Positions 56,848-64,000 of a DNA stretch of 64,000 nt are shown in pieces. Below the pieces are notes generated by a model, which saw only the letters and a list, made by a program, of their open reading frames with translations, searched no databases and was not told the DNA's origin. Location of the stretch: assembly GCF_014640635.1 (NCBI RefSeq), contig NZ_BMHI01000005.1, positions 558,001 through 622,000 on the forward strand, given 5' to 3'. The first letter of the stretch is position 1. Each line of letters begins with the position of its first letter. The translations under genes and the position numbers were made by a program. Source of the DNA: Flexivirga endophytica (lineage in GTDB: Bacteria; Actinomycetota; Actinomycetes; Actinomycetales; Dermatophilaceae).

Positions 56848-58438
56848 GTGCTGAGCTCCTCGAAGAGGTATCGCGGGTGGTCGCACTGACGCGTTCGCGG
56901 GTGCTGGGAACACGTCGGCGCGCACGCAGCGCGACGACGAGGAGTGTGATGGCCGCCAGGAGCAGGCCGAGGGGGACGACACGACCCCAGAAGGTTGCCG
57001 AATCACGTTCTCCGGCAAAGTGATTGAGTGCGCTGCTGAAGTCGTCGGTGTATGACGGCTTGACCGACCACGAAGCGCCGGGAGCGGTCATGCCTGCCGG
57101 CATCGTCGCGTCGGGAGCGATGGTCAGCGTGCGCTGGGTGTTCAGGCCGCCGCCGGTGAGGGTCACGCTGGAGCGGACGGCGCGACTCGCGTCATACAGC
57201 CTTCCGTGGCTGGTCCACACGTCGAGCTTGTCGCTCTGGTGCCACGCCGCCCGGTAGGGCCCGGGGTTGACAGCGGGGTCCACGCCGACCGGCACCCGAC
57301 CGCCATTGAGAGCGGTGACCTGCGCGAGGGTGAGGCTCGAGGGCGCCTTGGCCCCGGACTCGGACGCGGGGCTACCGGTGAAGTGGTTCGTACGGACTCC
57401 AGTTACCGTCGCCCTGCCGGCTCGGGTCAGGTGGGTCTGCTCGCCGCCGGAGCGCTGCAAGGTCGCTCCGTCGAGCCGCACTGTGCCCGCGGTCGCGCCG
57501 CCTGCGTCGACCACCGGAGCAGCGGAAGGCACGTCGAGTGTGGCGGACGGCACCGCGACGAACGTCACGACCGCGCCGATCGCGCACGCCGCCGCGACGC
57601 CCAGCTTCAGCCGGATGCTCTGTATGGCGCCGGGGCGGTGCGCGACGGGCCAGAACGACACCAGTGCCATCGGTATGACGTAGAGCAACCAGCCAAGGAC
57701 CTCGACGACCCTGGGGTCGGCCGGTATGCCGAGGACGCCGGTGAAGACGGCGCTGCGGATCGACCCGACCGGCGCCAGCCAGTGCAGGTCCACGGTTCGT
57801 GCCTGTCCGGCATTCAGCCAGCCCGCCTCGTGGGCGGTACGCAGCGCGCTGACGACCAGGCCGGCGGCGATCAGGATCAGGAAGGCGCTGGTGCCCTTGA
57901 AGAACTTGCCCAGGTTGAGGGAGACGCCGCCGCGGTAGATGCCGATGCCGAGCAGGACCGAGCCGCCGATCCCGAGCACCGCACCGGCGATCGCACTGCC
58001 GGTGTTGGTGGAGGCCTGGAAGGTCGCCAGCATGAAGACCGCGCTCTCGAAGCCCTCCTTCAGGACCGCGAGGAAGGCCATGATCACCATGGCCCGCGAG
58101 GTGCCTTCGCCCAGTGCACTCTGCGCAGCGGCCTCGATCTCCCGCTTGAGTCCGCGGGAGTGCTTGCTCATCCAGATGATCATGCCGGTCACGAAGACCA
58201 CGGCGACCGCGCCGATGACGGTCTCCATCATCTCCTGCTGCCGTTGCGGCAGCGCGGACTCGACGACCTTCAGCGTGATCCCCACGGCGATGCTGATCGC
58301 GATGCCGGCGCCGACGCCGATCCACATGGTGGTCAGTCGATGACCGTTCTTCTTCAGGAAGGCAGCGATGATGCCGACGATCAATGCAGCTTCGAGACCC
58401 TCGCGCAGGCCGATCACGAATGTCGCGAGCACGTGCAC
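56840..58438 (-). CDS. efeU: EfeU ferrous/ferric iron permease with extra extracytoplasmic domain
   Basis: 532 residues, much longer than the roughly 280 of E. coli EfeU. The first 290 are the Ftr1-like permease with REGLEAAL near residue 13 and its second-half counterpart KEGFESAV near 127. Then comes about 200 residues without membrane helices (GGATAGTVRLDG to NHFAGERDS), followed by one more helix (VVPLGLLLAAITLLVVALRA) and a basic tail, so a periplasm-facing domain is predicted. An iron box lies just upstream. Confidence 0.92.
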   Translation of the reverse strand: MHVLATFVIGLREGLEAALIVGIIAAFLKKNGHRLTTMWIGVGAGIAISIAVGITLKVVESALPQRQQEMMETVIGAVAVVFVTGMIIWMSKHSRGLKREIEAAAQSALGEGTSRAMVIMAFLAVLKEGFESAVFMLATFQASTNTGSAIAGAVLGIGGSVLLGIGIYRGGVSLNLGKFFKGTSAFLILIAAGLVVSALRTAHEAGWLNAGQARTVDLHWLAPVGSIRSAVFTGVLGIPADPRVVEVLGWLLYVIPMALVSFWPVAHRPGAIQSIRLKLGVAAACAIGAVVTFVAVPSATLDVPSAAPVVDAGGATAGTVRLDGATLQRSGGEQTHLTRAGRATVTGVRTNHFTGSPASESGAKAPSSLTLAQVTALNGGRVPVGVDPAVNPGPYRAAWHQSDKLDVWTSHGRLYDASRAVRSSVTLTGGGLNTQRTLTIAPDATMPAGMTAPGASWSVKPSYTDDFSSALNHFAGERDSATFWGRVVPLGLLLAAITLLVVALRARRRVPSTRERVSATTRDTSSRSSAHA

Positions 58439-58450
58439 CTCTCTGCGGTA

Positions 58451-58469
58451 TTAGGCAAGCCTTAACTAA
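58451..58469. promoter_or_regulatory. DtxR/IdeR-type iron box of efeUOB
   Basis: TTAGGCAAGCCTTAACTAA matches 14 of 19 positions of the consensus TTAGGTTAGGCTAACCTAA and keeps both TTAGG and CTAA ends. It starts 13 bases upstream of the efeU ATG, overlapping the expected promoter. Confidence 0.75.
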
Positions 58470-58614
58470 GCAGGGCCGAGCATAGACCCTGGGTTTCGGC
58501 ATGCACCAATCCGGTCAGCAGATCGGCGGGGTCCCCGCGAAGTATTCGGAGGAACGCAGTGGGGGAGAAACTTCATGGGGTGACTACCCTCGCCTGCATG
58601 ACGCAGGTCCGCAT

Positions 58615-60036
58615 ATGAGTGAGTCATTGGTCGCCGGAGTCGACAGTTCGACCCAGTCCTGCAAGATCGTCGTCTGCGAGGCGGCGACCGGCAGGGTGGT
58701 CCGACAGGCCAGAGCGGGTCATCCCGACGGCACGCAGGTGAGTGCCGACGCGTGGTGGTCCGCGTTCGAGGAGGCACGAAGCGGTGGCCTGCTCGACGGC
58801 GTGCAGGCGATCGCGGTCGGTGGGCAGCAGCACGGCATGGTCACGCTGGACGATGCCGATCGGCTGGTGCGCGACGCGATGCTCTGGAACGACACCAGCT
58901 CTGCGCCCCAGGCGGCCGAGCTTGTCGACGAGCTCGGCGGCGCACCTGCATGGGTCGACGCGGTCGACCTGGTTCCGGTGGCGAGCTTCACCGGCACGAA
59001 GCTGCGCTGGCTGGCCGAGCAGGAGCCCGACAATGCCGCGCAGACCGAGACGGTCGTGCTGCCACACGACTGGCTCACCGGGCGGATCCTGAAGGACGGC
59101 AACGGTTTCCAGGGATGGACGACGGACCGGGGCGATGCATCGGGCACCGCCTACTGGTCGCCGGTGACCGGCGAATACCGGCACGACCTGTTGCGGCGCG
59201 CGTTCGGTCGTGACGTGCAGGTGCCGCGGGTGGTCGGGGCTTCGGAGGCGGCCGGCCGGACCGCCGGCGGGATGCTCGTAGCGGCCGGGACGGGCGACAA
59301 CGCCGCGGCCGCGCTCGGCCTGGCGATCGAGCCCGGCGACGTCGTCGTCTCGCTCGGCACCAGCGGCGCGGTCTTCACCGTGCACGATCGCCCGGTCGGC
59401 GACGTCTCCGGAGCAGTGGCGGGGTTCGCCGACGCGACCGGCCGGCACCTTCCGCTGCTGGCGACCTTGAACGCAGCGCGGGTGCTCGTGGCCGCGGCAA
59501 GCACCCTGGATGTCGACCTGGCCGGTCTCGACGCGCTCGCCGCGTCGGCTCCGATCGGCGCCGACGGACTGACCCTGCTGCCCTATCTGGACGGCGAGCG
59601 GACGCCGAACCTGCCGATGGCGCAGGGCACGCTGGCCGGCATCACCCGGGCCAACTCGACTCCGGCGCACCTCGCCCGCGCGTATGTCGAGGGCATGCTC
59701 TGCAACCTCAAGGGCTGCATCGACGCGCTGGCCCGCAACGACATACACGCCAGCAGGGTGCTGCTGATCGGCGGCGCGGCCGCCGCGAGCACCGTCCGCT
59801 CAGCGGCCGCAGACATCTTCGGGGTGCCGGTGCTGGTGCCGGAGCCGGGGGAGTATGTCGCGCTCGGCGCGGCACGCCAGGCTGCGTGGGCGCTCGCGGG
59901 AGGGTCGGCTCCACCGGAGTGGGACGTCCCTGTGGCTGCGACGGTCGAGCCGTCGGATCCCGGGGCGGGCGCCGTGGCCGCGGGCCGCTATCGCGACTTG
60001 GTGGATGCGCGCCATCCCGGCGCGGTCATTCGCTGA
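58615..60036 (+). CDS. xylB: Xylulokinase
   Basis: 473 residues, FGGY kinase. Start MSESLVAGVDSSTQSCKIVV with the conserved Asp; GGQQHGMVTLD near residue 68; VVVSLGTSGAVFTVHD near 243; LLIGGAAAASTVRSAAAD near 383. Phosphorylates D-xylulose to xylulose-5-phosphate. The ATG at 58615 matches the family N-terminus; codons from 58501 are not conserved. Divergent from efeU and away from xylA. Confidence 0.92.
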   Translation: MSESLVAGVDSSTQSCKIVVCEAATGRVVRQARAGHPDGTQVSADAWWSAFEEARSGGLLDGVQAIAVGGQQHGMVTLDDADRLVRDAMLWNDTSSAPQAAELVDELGGAPAWVDAVDLVPVASFTGTKLRWLAEQEPDNAAQTETVVLPHDWLTGRILKDGNGFQGWTTDRGDASGTAYWSPVTGEYRHDLLRRAFGRDVQVPRVVGASEAAGRTAGGMLVAAGTGDNAAAALGLAIEPGDVVVSLGTSGAVFTVHDRPVGDVSGAVAGFADATGRHLPLLATLNAARVLVAAASTLDVDLAGLDALAASAPIGADGLTLLPYLDGERTPNLPMAQGTLAGITRANSTPAHLARAYVEGMLCNLKGCIDALARNDIHASRVLLIGGAAAASTVRSAAADIFGVPVLVPEPGEYVALGAARQAAWALAGGSAPPEWDVPVAATVEPSDPGAGAVAAGRYRDLVDARHPGAVIR

Positions 60037-60045
60037 TCCGCCTCC

Positions 60046-60108
60046 GGGCATGACGAAGCCGACCGCGTCATGCCCGCTCCACCCGGTGGAGCGCCGATGC
60101 GGTCGGCT
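60046..60108. terminator. Interlocking hairpins between xylB and a convergent small gene
   Basis: GGGCATGACG (60046-60055) pairs with CGTCATGCCC (60066-60075). AGCCGACCGC (60057-60066) can instead pair with GCGGTCGGCT (60099-60108), enclosing the 17-bp palindrome GCTCCACCCGGTGGAGC (60076-60092). The first two helices exclude each other. No U-run follows on either strand. It probably ends both transcripts. Confidence 0.65.
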
Positions 60109-60135
60109 CGTCGAAAAAGGGGTGCGCGTAGGCCG

Positions 60136-60303
60136 TCAGTCGTCGCCGCGTTCGTAGGCGAGTTGTTCGGCATACGGGCGCATGCGAGGCAACTTCCGTT
60201 GCCCTGATGTCGGCAAATGGTTGCGCGTGATGTGGTCGCGGTGCAGTGCGTCGAGCATTCTCGACGTCGTCTCGTGCACGACCGGTGAGGTGCGTGGCGC
60301 CAT
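60136..60303 (-). CDS. 55-residue conserved-looking hypothetical protein
   Basis: Begins MAPRTSPVVHETTSRMLDAL, continues with HRDHITRNHLPTSGQRKLPR and ends MRPYAEQLAYERGDD. AAAGGA lies nine bases before the ATG. No hydrophobic segment. The coding signal (G/C third positions) and good ribosome site support a real gene, although the surrounding minus-strand frames are shadows. Function unknown; it is divergent from the MFS at 60557. Confidence 0.6.
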   Translation of the reverse strand: MAPRTSPVVHETTSRMLDALHRDHITRNHLPTSGQRKLPRMRPYAEQLAYERGDD

Positions 60304-60377
60304 CCTGTGTCCTTTCGGTTGCTGGCTCGGGCGGACATGAGGTGTAACGGAGGGCTCCTCCGAATAATTCCCGGTTG

Positions 60378-60497
60378 CCGAAAGTCTTTCGGTCCGGGCT
60401 TCGAGGGCGCGGAACGCAGGCTGGGAAACAGCAGTGAGATTTTGCTCTCACGGCGGGTAAATGGGTCGCGCGCAATATTTCGATATGGAAGTATTGC
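60378..60497. promoter_or_regulatory. Cluster of three dyads upstream of the MFS gene
   Basis: CCGAAAGTCTTTCGG (60378-60392) is a perfect odd palindrome. GTGAGA and TCTCAC (60433-60450) frame a TTTTGC loop. GCAATATTTC and GAAGTATTGC (60472-60497) form a 10-bp inverted repeat around a 6-bp spacer. The last is AT-rich and 60-85 bases before the MFS start. Likely operators for the divergent pair at 60303 and 60557. The rest of this 253-bp gap shows nothing else. Confidence 0.55.
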
Positions 60498-60556
60498 ATC
60501 TGGTTCTTGTCGTGGACCGAGCCCTGTTCTCCAGACCCTGAAGGAGTGACTCCCGT

Positions 60557-61750
60557 ATGTCGTTCAACCCCTACCAGCGCGTATTGAGCATCAGTGATGC
60601 CCGACGGGTGTTGTTCCTGGGTCTGCTGCTGCGGATCCCGATCGCGTCCGCCGCGGTCGTGCTCACCCTGCACGTCGTGCAGTCGCTCAGTCGTTCCTAT
60701 TCCGAAGCCGGCCTCGTGGCAGCCGGCGCGACGCTCGCGATCGCGGTCTCGGGTCCCTGGCGCGGCAAGCTGCTGGACCGTCTGGGCCTGCGTCGTGTCG
60801 TGCTGCCGTCGCTGCTGGTCAACGCGGTCTGCTGGTCCATCGCGCCGTTCGTCGGCTACTGGCCGTTGCTCGTACTCGCAACGGTCGCAGGACTTTTCGT
60901 CGTTCCGACATTCTCGATCATTAGGCAGGGCGTCATTGCGGCGGTGCCCGACAGCGAACGCCGCACTGCTCTCTCGCTCGACAGCGTGACCGTCGAGATG
61001 GCATTCATGGTCGGTCCGGCGGTCGCGGTCTGGCTCGCCACGGCGTTCGACACACGGTTCGTGCTGTGCGGGCTCGAGCTCGCGGGCGTGGTGGCCGGCA
61101 TCGCGCTCTACCTGATGAACCCGCCGCTGCGCGGGGCCGACCCCGAGACCGACAAGGCCGGGCAGGTCGTCCCGCGGCGTGCTTGGTTCCGGGCCGGCTT
61201 CCTGGCCATCTGTGGCGCCGCGGCAGCCTGCACGATCGTCCTCGGTGGCAGCGACGTCGCCATCGTCGCCGCGATGCGGGAGTTCGATGCGGTGAGCCAG
61301 ATGAGCATCGTGCTGGTGCCGTGGGCCGCAGGCTCGCTCTTCGGTGGGCTGATCTACGGCGCGTTGTCCCGGTCGTTCCCGCCGTTCCTGCTGCTGCTCG
61401 GACTGGCGGTCGCGACCGCTCCGATGGCGTTCGCGGGTGGCACGTGGTCCCTCGCAGCGATCTCGCTCATCGCAGGGTTGTTCTGCGCACCGACGATCAC
61501 TGCAACGGTCGACGCCGTGAGCCGGGTGGTGCCGTCGGCCGCGCGCGGCGAGGCGATGGGCTGGCACGGGTCGTTCATGACGGCCGGCGGTGCCCTCGGC
61601 GCCCCGCTGGCCGGCGCAGCGATCGACACCGGAGGGTTCGGGGCGGGCTTCCTGCTCGTCGCGGGGATCGGCGCTGCCGTCGCCGTCACGGGGTTTGGCG
61701 CCCTCGTCCTGCACCGTCGCCACGTGGTGCAGCACGCCCTCGCCGCCTAG
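60557..61750 (+). CDS. MFS transporter
   Basis: 397 residues, twelve hydrophobic segments; LLDRLGLRRVVLP near residue 73 is the loop 2-3 motif and GLFVVPTFSIIRQGVIAAVP follows helix 4. Resembles the MFS at 14038 in plan and length. Ribosome site GAAGGAG upstream of the ATG. No neighbouring enzyme indicates a substrate. Confidence 0.83.
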   Translation: MSFNPYQRVLSISDARRVLFLGLLLRIPIASAAVVLTLHVVQSLSRSYSEAGLVAAGATLAIAVSGPWRGKLLDRLGLRRVVLPSLLVNAVCWSIAPFVGYWPLLVLATVAGLFVVPTFSIIRQGVIAAVPDSERRTALSLDSVTVEMAFMVGPAVAVWLATAFDTRFVLCGLELAGVVAGIALYLMNPPLRGADPETDKAGQVVPRRAWFRAGFLAICGAAAACTIVLGGSDVAIVAAMREFDAVSQMSIVLVPWAAGSLFGGLIYGALSRSFPPFLLLLGLAVATAPMAFAGGTWSLAAISLIAGLFCAPTITATVDAVSRVVPSAARGEAMGWHGSFMTAGGALGAPLAGAAIDTGGFGAGFLLVAGIGAAVAVTGFGALVLHRRHVVQHALAA

Positions 61751-61792
61751 CGGCCCCGGCCACCTGAATCGCGGTCTCACTAAGGTGACGTC

Positions 61793-62773
61793 GTGACTCA
61801 GGTGGCGGTGTTCTTCCTCGGCGGCACGATCAGCATGACCGGGACCGACGACACGGGAGCGGTCGTCCGCCTGACCGGCGCCGACCTGCTGCATGCGCCG
61901 CAGGTCGAGGCGCTCGGCATCGACACCGAGGTCGTGGACTTCCGTGCGGTGGGCAGCTCGCGCATCTCGGTCGCCGACCTCGCCGAGTTGCACGAGGCGG
62001 CGGAGACCGCTGTGGCCGGCGGTGCGGATGGCGTGCTGGTCGTGCAGGGCACGGACACCCTCGAAGAGACGTCGTTCCTCATGGACCTGTGGTGGGACCA
62101 CACCGAGCCGATCGTGTTCACCGGAGCGATGCGCAACCCCGGACTGCCGGGGCCGGACGGCCCGGCCAACCTCGTCGCGGCGCTTCGCGTGGCGGCGGAC
62201 CCCGGCAGTCGCGGCCTGGGCGCCCTCGTCGTGCTGAACGATGAGATACACGCCGCGCGGTTCGTCGCGAAGCGGCACACCAGCAGCGTCGCCGCATTCG
62301 TGTCGCCGGGCGCCGGCCCGGTGGGCCGGGTCGAGGAGGGCACGGTCCGGTTCACGACGAGCGTGTCGCGCCATACAGTCATCGGCCGGCCGCTGCGTGC
62401 GGTGCGCGTGCCGCTGATCGTCACGGTCATGGACGACGACGGCGGGCTCTTCGACGCGGCGCGCGACTGCGATGGTCTCGTCGTCGCCGCGTTCGGCGTC
62501 GGCCACCTGCGGCCCGAGATCGCCGACCGTGCGGCCGCACTGGCCGGGTCCCGTCCAGTGGTCCTCGCCTCTCGGACGGGCGCCGGTGCGGTCCACATCG
62601 CGACCTACGGCGGGCCGGGGAACGAACGTGATCTGGTCGACCGGGGTCTTCTCCCGGCCGGCACGCTGGACGCCTACAAGGCCCGTCTGCTGCTGCTCGC
62701 CCTGCTGGCGTCGGGGCTGGGCGGCGACTCTGCTCGTGCCGCATTCACCGGCCATGTCGGTGGCTACGCCTAG
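61793..62773 (+). CDS. L-asparaginase family amidohydrolase
   Basis: 326 residues from GTG. Hydrolyses asparagine to aspartate and ammonia. The two active-site threonine motifs are present: FFLGGTISM near residue 8 and VLVVQGTDTLEETSF near 82. The supporting lysine region is AARFVAKRHTSS. No signal peptide, so a cytosolic enzyme. No ribosome site; CACTAAGGT upstream could belong to a leaderless promoter. Confidence 0.9.
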   Translation: MTQVAVFFLGGTISMTGTDDTGAVVRLTGADLLHAPQVEALGIDTEVVDFRAVGSSRISVADLAELHEAAETAVAGGADGVLVVQGTDTLEETSFLMDLWWDHTEPIVFTGAMRNPGLPGPDGPANLVAALRVAADPGSRGLGALVVLNDEIHAARFVAKRHTSSVAAFVSPGAGPVGRVEEGTVRFTTSVSRHTVIGRPLRAVRVPLIVTVMDDDGGLFDAARDCDGLVVAAFGVGHLRPEIADRAAALAGSRPVVLASRTGAGAVHIATYGGPGNERDLVDRGLLPAGTLDAYKARLLLLALLASGLGGDSARAAFTGHVGGYA

Positions 62774-62783
62774 AGTCGCGTAG

Positions 62784-64000
62784 GTGAGCCCAGCACCCCT
62801 TCCTGACTCGTTGTCGGCAGCTCAGGCCCGGCGGATCACCTTGGTGGCCCAAGGTTTTCGCGATCCGCGGCATTCGCCGCCGACGATGCGCACCTTGGCG
62901 CGCACCGTCGAACGCACCGGCATCCTGCAGATCGACTCCGTCAACGTGCTGCAACGGGCTCATTTCATGCCGCTCTTCTCCCGGATGGGCCCCTATGACG
63001 TTGGCCTGCTCGACCGTGCCGCGGGCAGGTCGCCGAGACGGCTGGTCGAATACTGGGCGCACTGCGCGGCATACATGCCGGTCGAGCTGTGGCCGGTGAT
63101 GATCCATCGGATGCGCGACTACGGCGCGCGCGGACACGCCTGGTTCGGAGTGCCCGACGATCCGGAGTTGCCGGCGGCGCTGCTGCGGGAGATCGAGGAG
63201 GGCGGTCCGGCGACGGCGCGCGACCTCGATGACGGCTTGCCCCGTGCCAAGGTCAACTGGGGCTGGAACTGGTCCAACACCAAGAAGGCCCTGGAGTTCC
63301 TGTTCTTCTCCGGGGAGCTCAGCGTCGCCCGGCGCAACTCGGCGTTCGAGCGGGTCTACGACCTGCCGGCACGAGTCATTCCGCCGCACGTCCTCGCCCA
63401 GCCGGAGCCAACCCTGCTGGACGCCACACGTGAGCTTCTCCGTCGGGCGGCCCGATCGTATGGCGTGGCAACCGAATTCGACCTGCGCGACTACTTCCGG
63501 CTGCAATCACCGGGCAACGTGCACCTGCCGCAGATCGGTCCCGCACTGCACTCACTCGTCGAGGACGGCGAGCTGGTGCCGGTGACGGTCGAGGGCTGGC
63601 GGCGACCGGCATACCTGCACCGTGACGTGACGGTGCCCCGCAAGATCGCGGGGCGTGCACTGCTGAGCCCGTTCGACCCACTGGTCTGGCAGCGGGAGCG
63701 CACGGAGGCGCTCTTCGACTTCTTCTACCGCATCGAGATCTACGTGCCACAGGCCAAGCGGGTGCACGGCTACTACGTGCTGCCGTTCCTGCTCGGTGAC
63801 CGCATCGTCGCCCGCGTCGATCTCAAGGCGGACCGGCAGGGGAGTGTGCTCCAGGTGCTCGGGACGTATGCCGAGCCCGGCGCCCCGGAGCACACGGCGC
63901 CCGAGTTGCTGCACGCCTTGCGTGAGCTGGCGGGATGGCTCGGCCTGGACGATGTCGTGGTCGCCCCACGTGGCGACCTCGCGCCGGCCCTGGCGGCGCA
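62784..64000 (+). CDS. YcaQ/AlkX-type winged-helix DNA glycosylase (3' truncated by window)
   Basis: At least 405 codons, open at the window end. GTG at 62784, eleven bases after the asparaginase stop. Winged-helix protein of the YcaQ (former DUF1006) family: LSAAQARRITLVAQGF at the start, the catalytic GILQIDSVN motif (Q-hydrophobic-D) near residue 48, and WAHCAAYMPVELWP and NWSNTKKALEFLF segments further on. Members unhook DNA interstrand crosslinks and excise alkylated bases; the Q-x-D form is that of YcaQ rather than AlkZ (Q-x-Q). The C-terminus lies beyond the window. Confidence 0.88.
   Translation, partial: MSPAPLPDSLSAAQARRITLVAQGFRDPRHSPPTMRTLARTVERTGILQIDSVNVLQRAHFMPLFSRMGPYDVGLLDRAAGRSPRRLVEYWAHCAAYMPVELWPVMIHRMRDYGARGHAWFGVPDDPELPAALLREIEEGGPATARDLDDGLPRAKVNWGWNWSNTKKALEFLFFSGELSVARRNSAFERVYDLPARVIPPHVLAQPEPTLLDATRELLRRAARSYGVATEFDLRDYFRLQSPGNVHLPQIGPALHSLVEDGELVPVTVEGWRRPAYLHRDVTVPRKIAGRALLSPFDPLVWQRERTEALFDFFYRIEIYVPQAKRVHGYYVLPFLLGDRIVARVDLKADRQGSVLQVLGTYAEPGAPEHTAPELLHALRELAGWLGLDDVVVAPRGDLAPALAA

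Noticed and set aside
60068-62755. Very long minus-strand open frame (895 codons) over the MFS and asparaginase genes
   Set aside because: High-GC shadow frame: composition is Arg/Ala/Asp/His-rich, there are no domains, and the plus-strand genes have clear family motifs.

Overview
The window is about two-thirds G+C. It has actinobacterial hallmarks: polyphosphate glucokinase, PriA-type HisA, a GuaB1-type IMPDH relative, a GlnA2/GlnE pair, an SH3-ligand-like N-terminus on methionine aminopeptidase, DtxR/IdeR-type iron boxes, and sugar ABC operons without their own ATPase. A soil- or plant-litter-type member of the Micrococcales (Dermacoccaceae/Intrasporangiaceae-like) is my best guess; that placement is inference. 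The region reads as ordinary chromosome. I see no integrase, transposase, tRNA or CRISPR array.

Layout. 0-10 kb: an AbiEi/DUF559 protein, the RNase P RNA, homocysteine methyltransferase, an Ltp-domain lipoprotein, GuaB1, a small iron-box-controlled Cys-rich protein, a FemX-like ligase, PpgK and Map. 9.6-13.6 kb: a minus-strand cluster of DHA2 exporter, hemerythrin protein, ECF sigma factor with C-terminal extension and alpha/beta hydrolase. 15.2-25.4 kb: a xylan/xylo-oligosaccharide locus (divergent LacI regulator; lipoprotein binder and two permeases; GH3 enzyme; xylose isomerase; second GH3 enzyme). 25.5-32 kb: DUF402 protein, MFS, PanB, a large secreted M6 metalloprotease and an ArsR/AHSA1 pair. 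32-36.5 kb: GlnA2-GlnE. 37.5-43.3 kb: hisDCB-x-hisH-priA-sseB. 43.3-45.7 kb: DHA2 exporter with divergent TetR. 45.8-53 kb: Lpd, then a SorC-controlled polyol ABC operon ending in a mannitol-type dehydrogenase. 53-58.5 kb: second AbiEi/DUF559 protein and the efeUOB iron importer under an iron box. 58.6-64 kb: xylulokinase, a tiny conserved protein, MFS, asparaginase and a YcaQ-type glycosylase cut by the window edge.

Functional links. The xylose operon has an isomerase but no kinase, and the xylulokinase lies 35 kb away in the same window; it could serve both the xylose and the polyol (arabitol to xylulose) routes. Both ABC operons lack an ATPase and presumably share one encoded elsewhere (MsiK-type). 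Two iron boxes mark a DtxR/IdeR regulon.

Most unusual signals. (1) The degenerate octamer GTATGNCG/CGNCATAC occurs, by hand count, about 115 times on both strands, in coding, RNA and intergenic DNA, forcing rare codons; this is far above composition expectation and does not look like codon bias. (2) Three copies of a nested ~95-bp inverted repeat occur at gene 3' ends, two of them bracketing the second DUF559 gene and one supplying its C-terminal codons. (3) A 19-codon leader ORF before glnA2 mimics the glnA2 start. (4) There are several strong operator and attenuator candidates.
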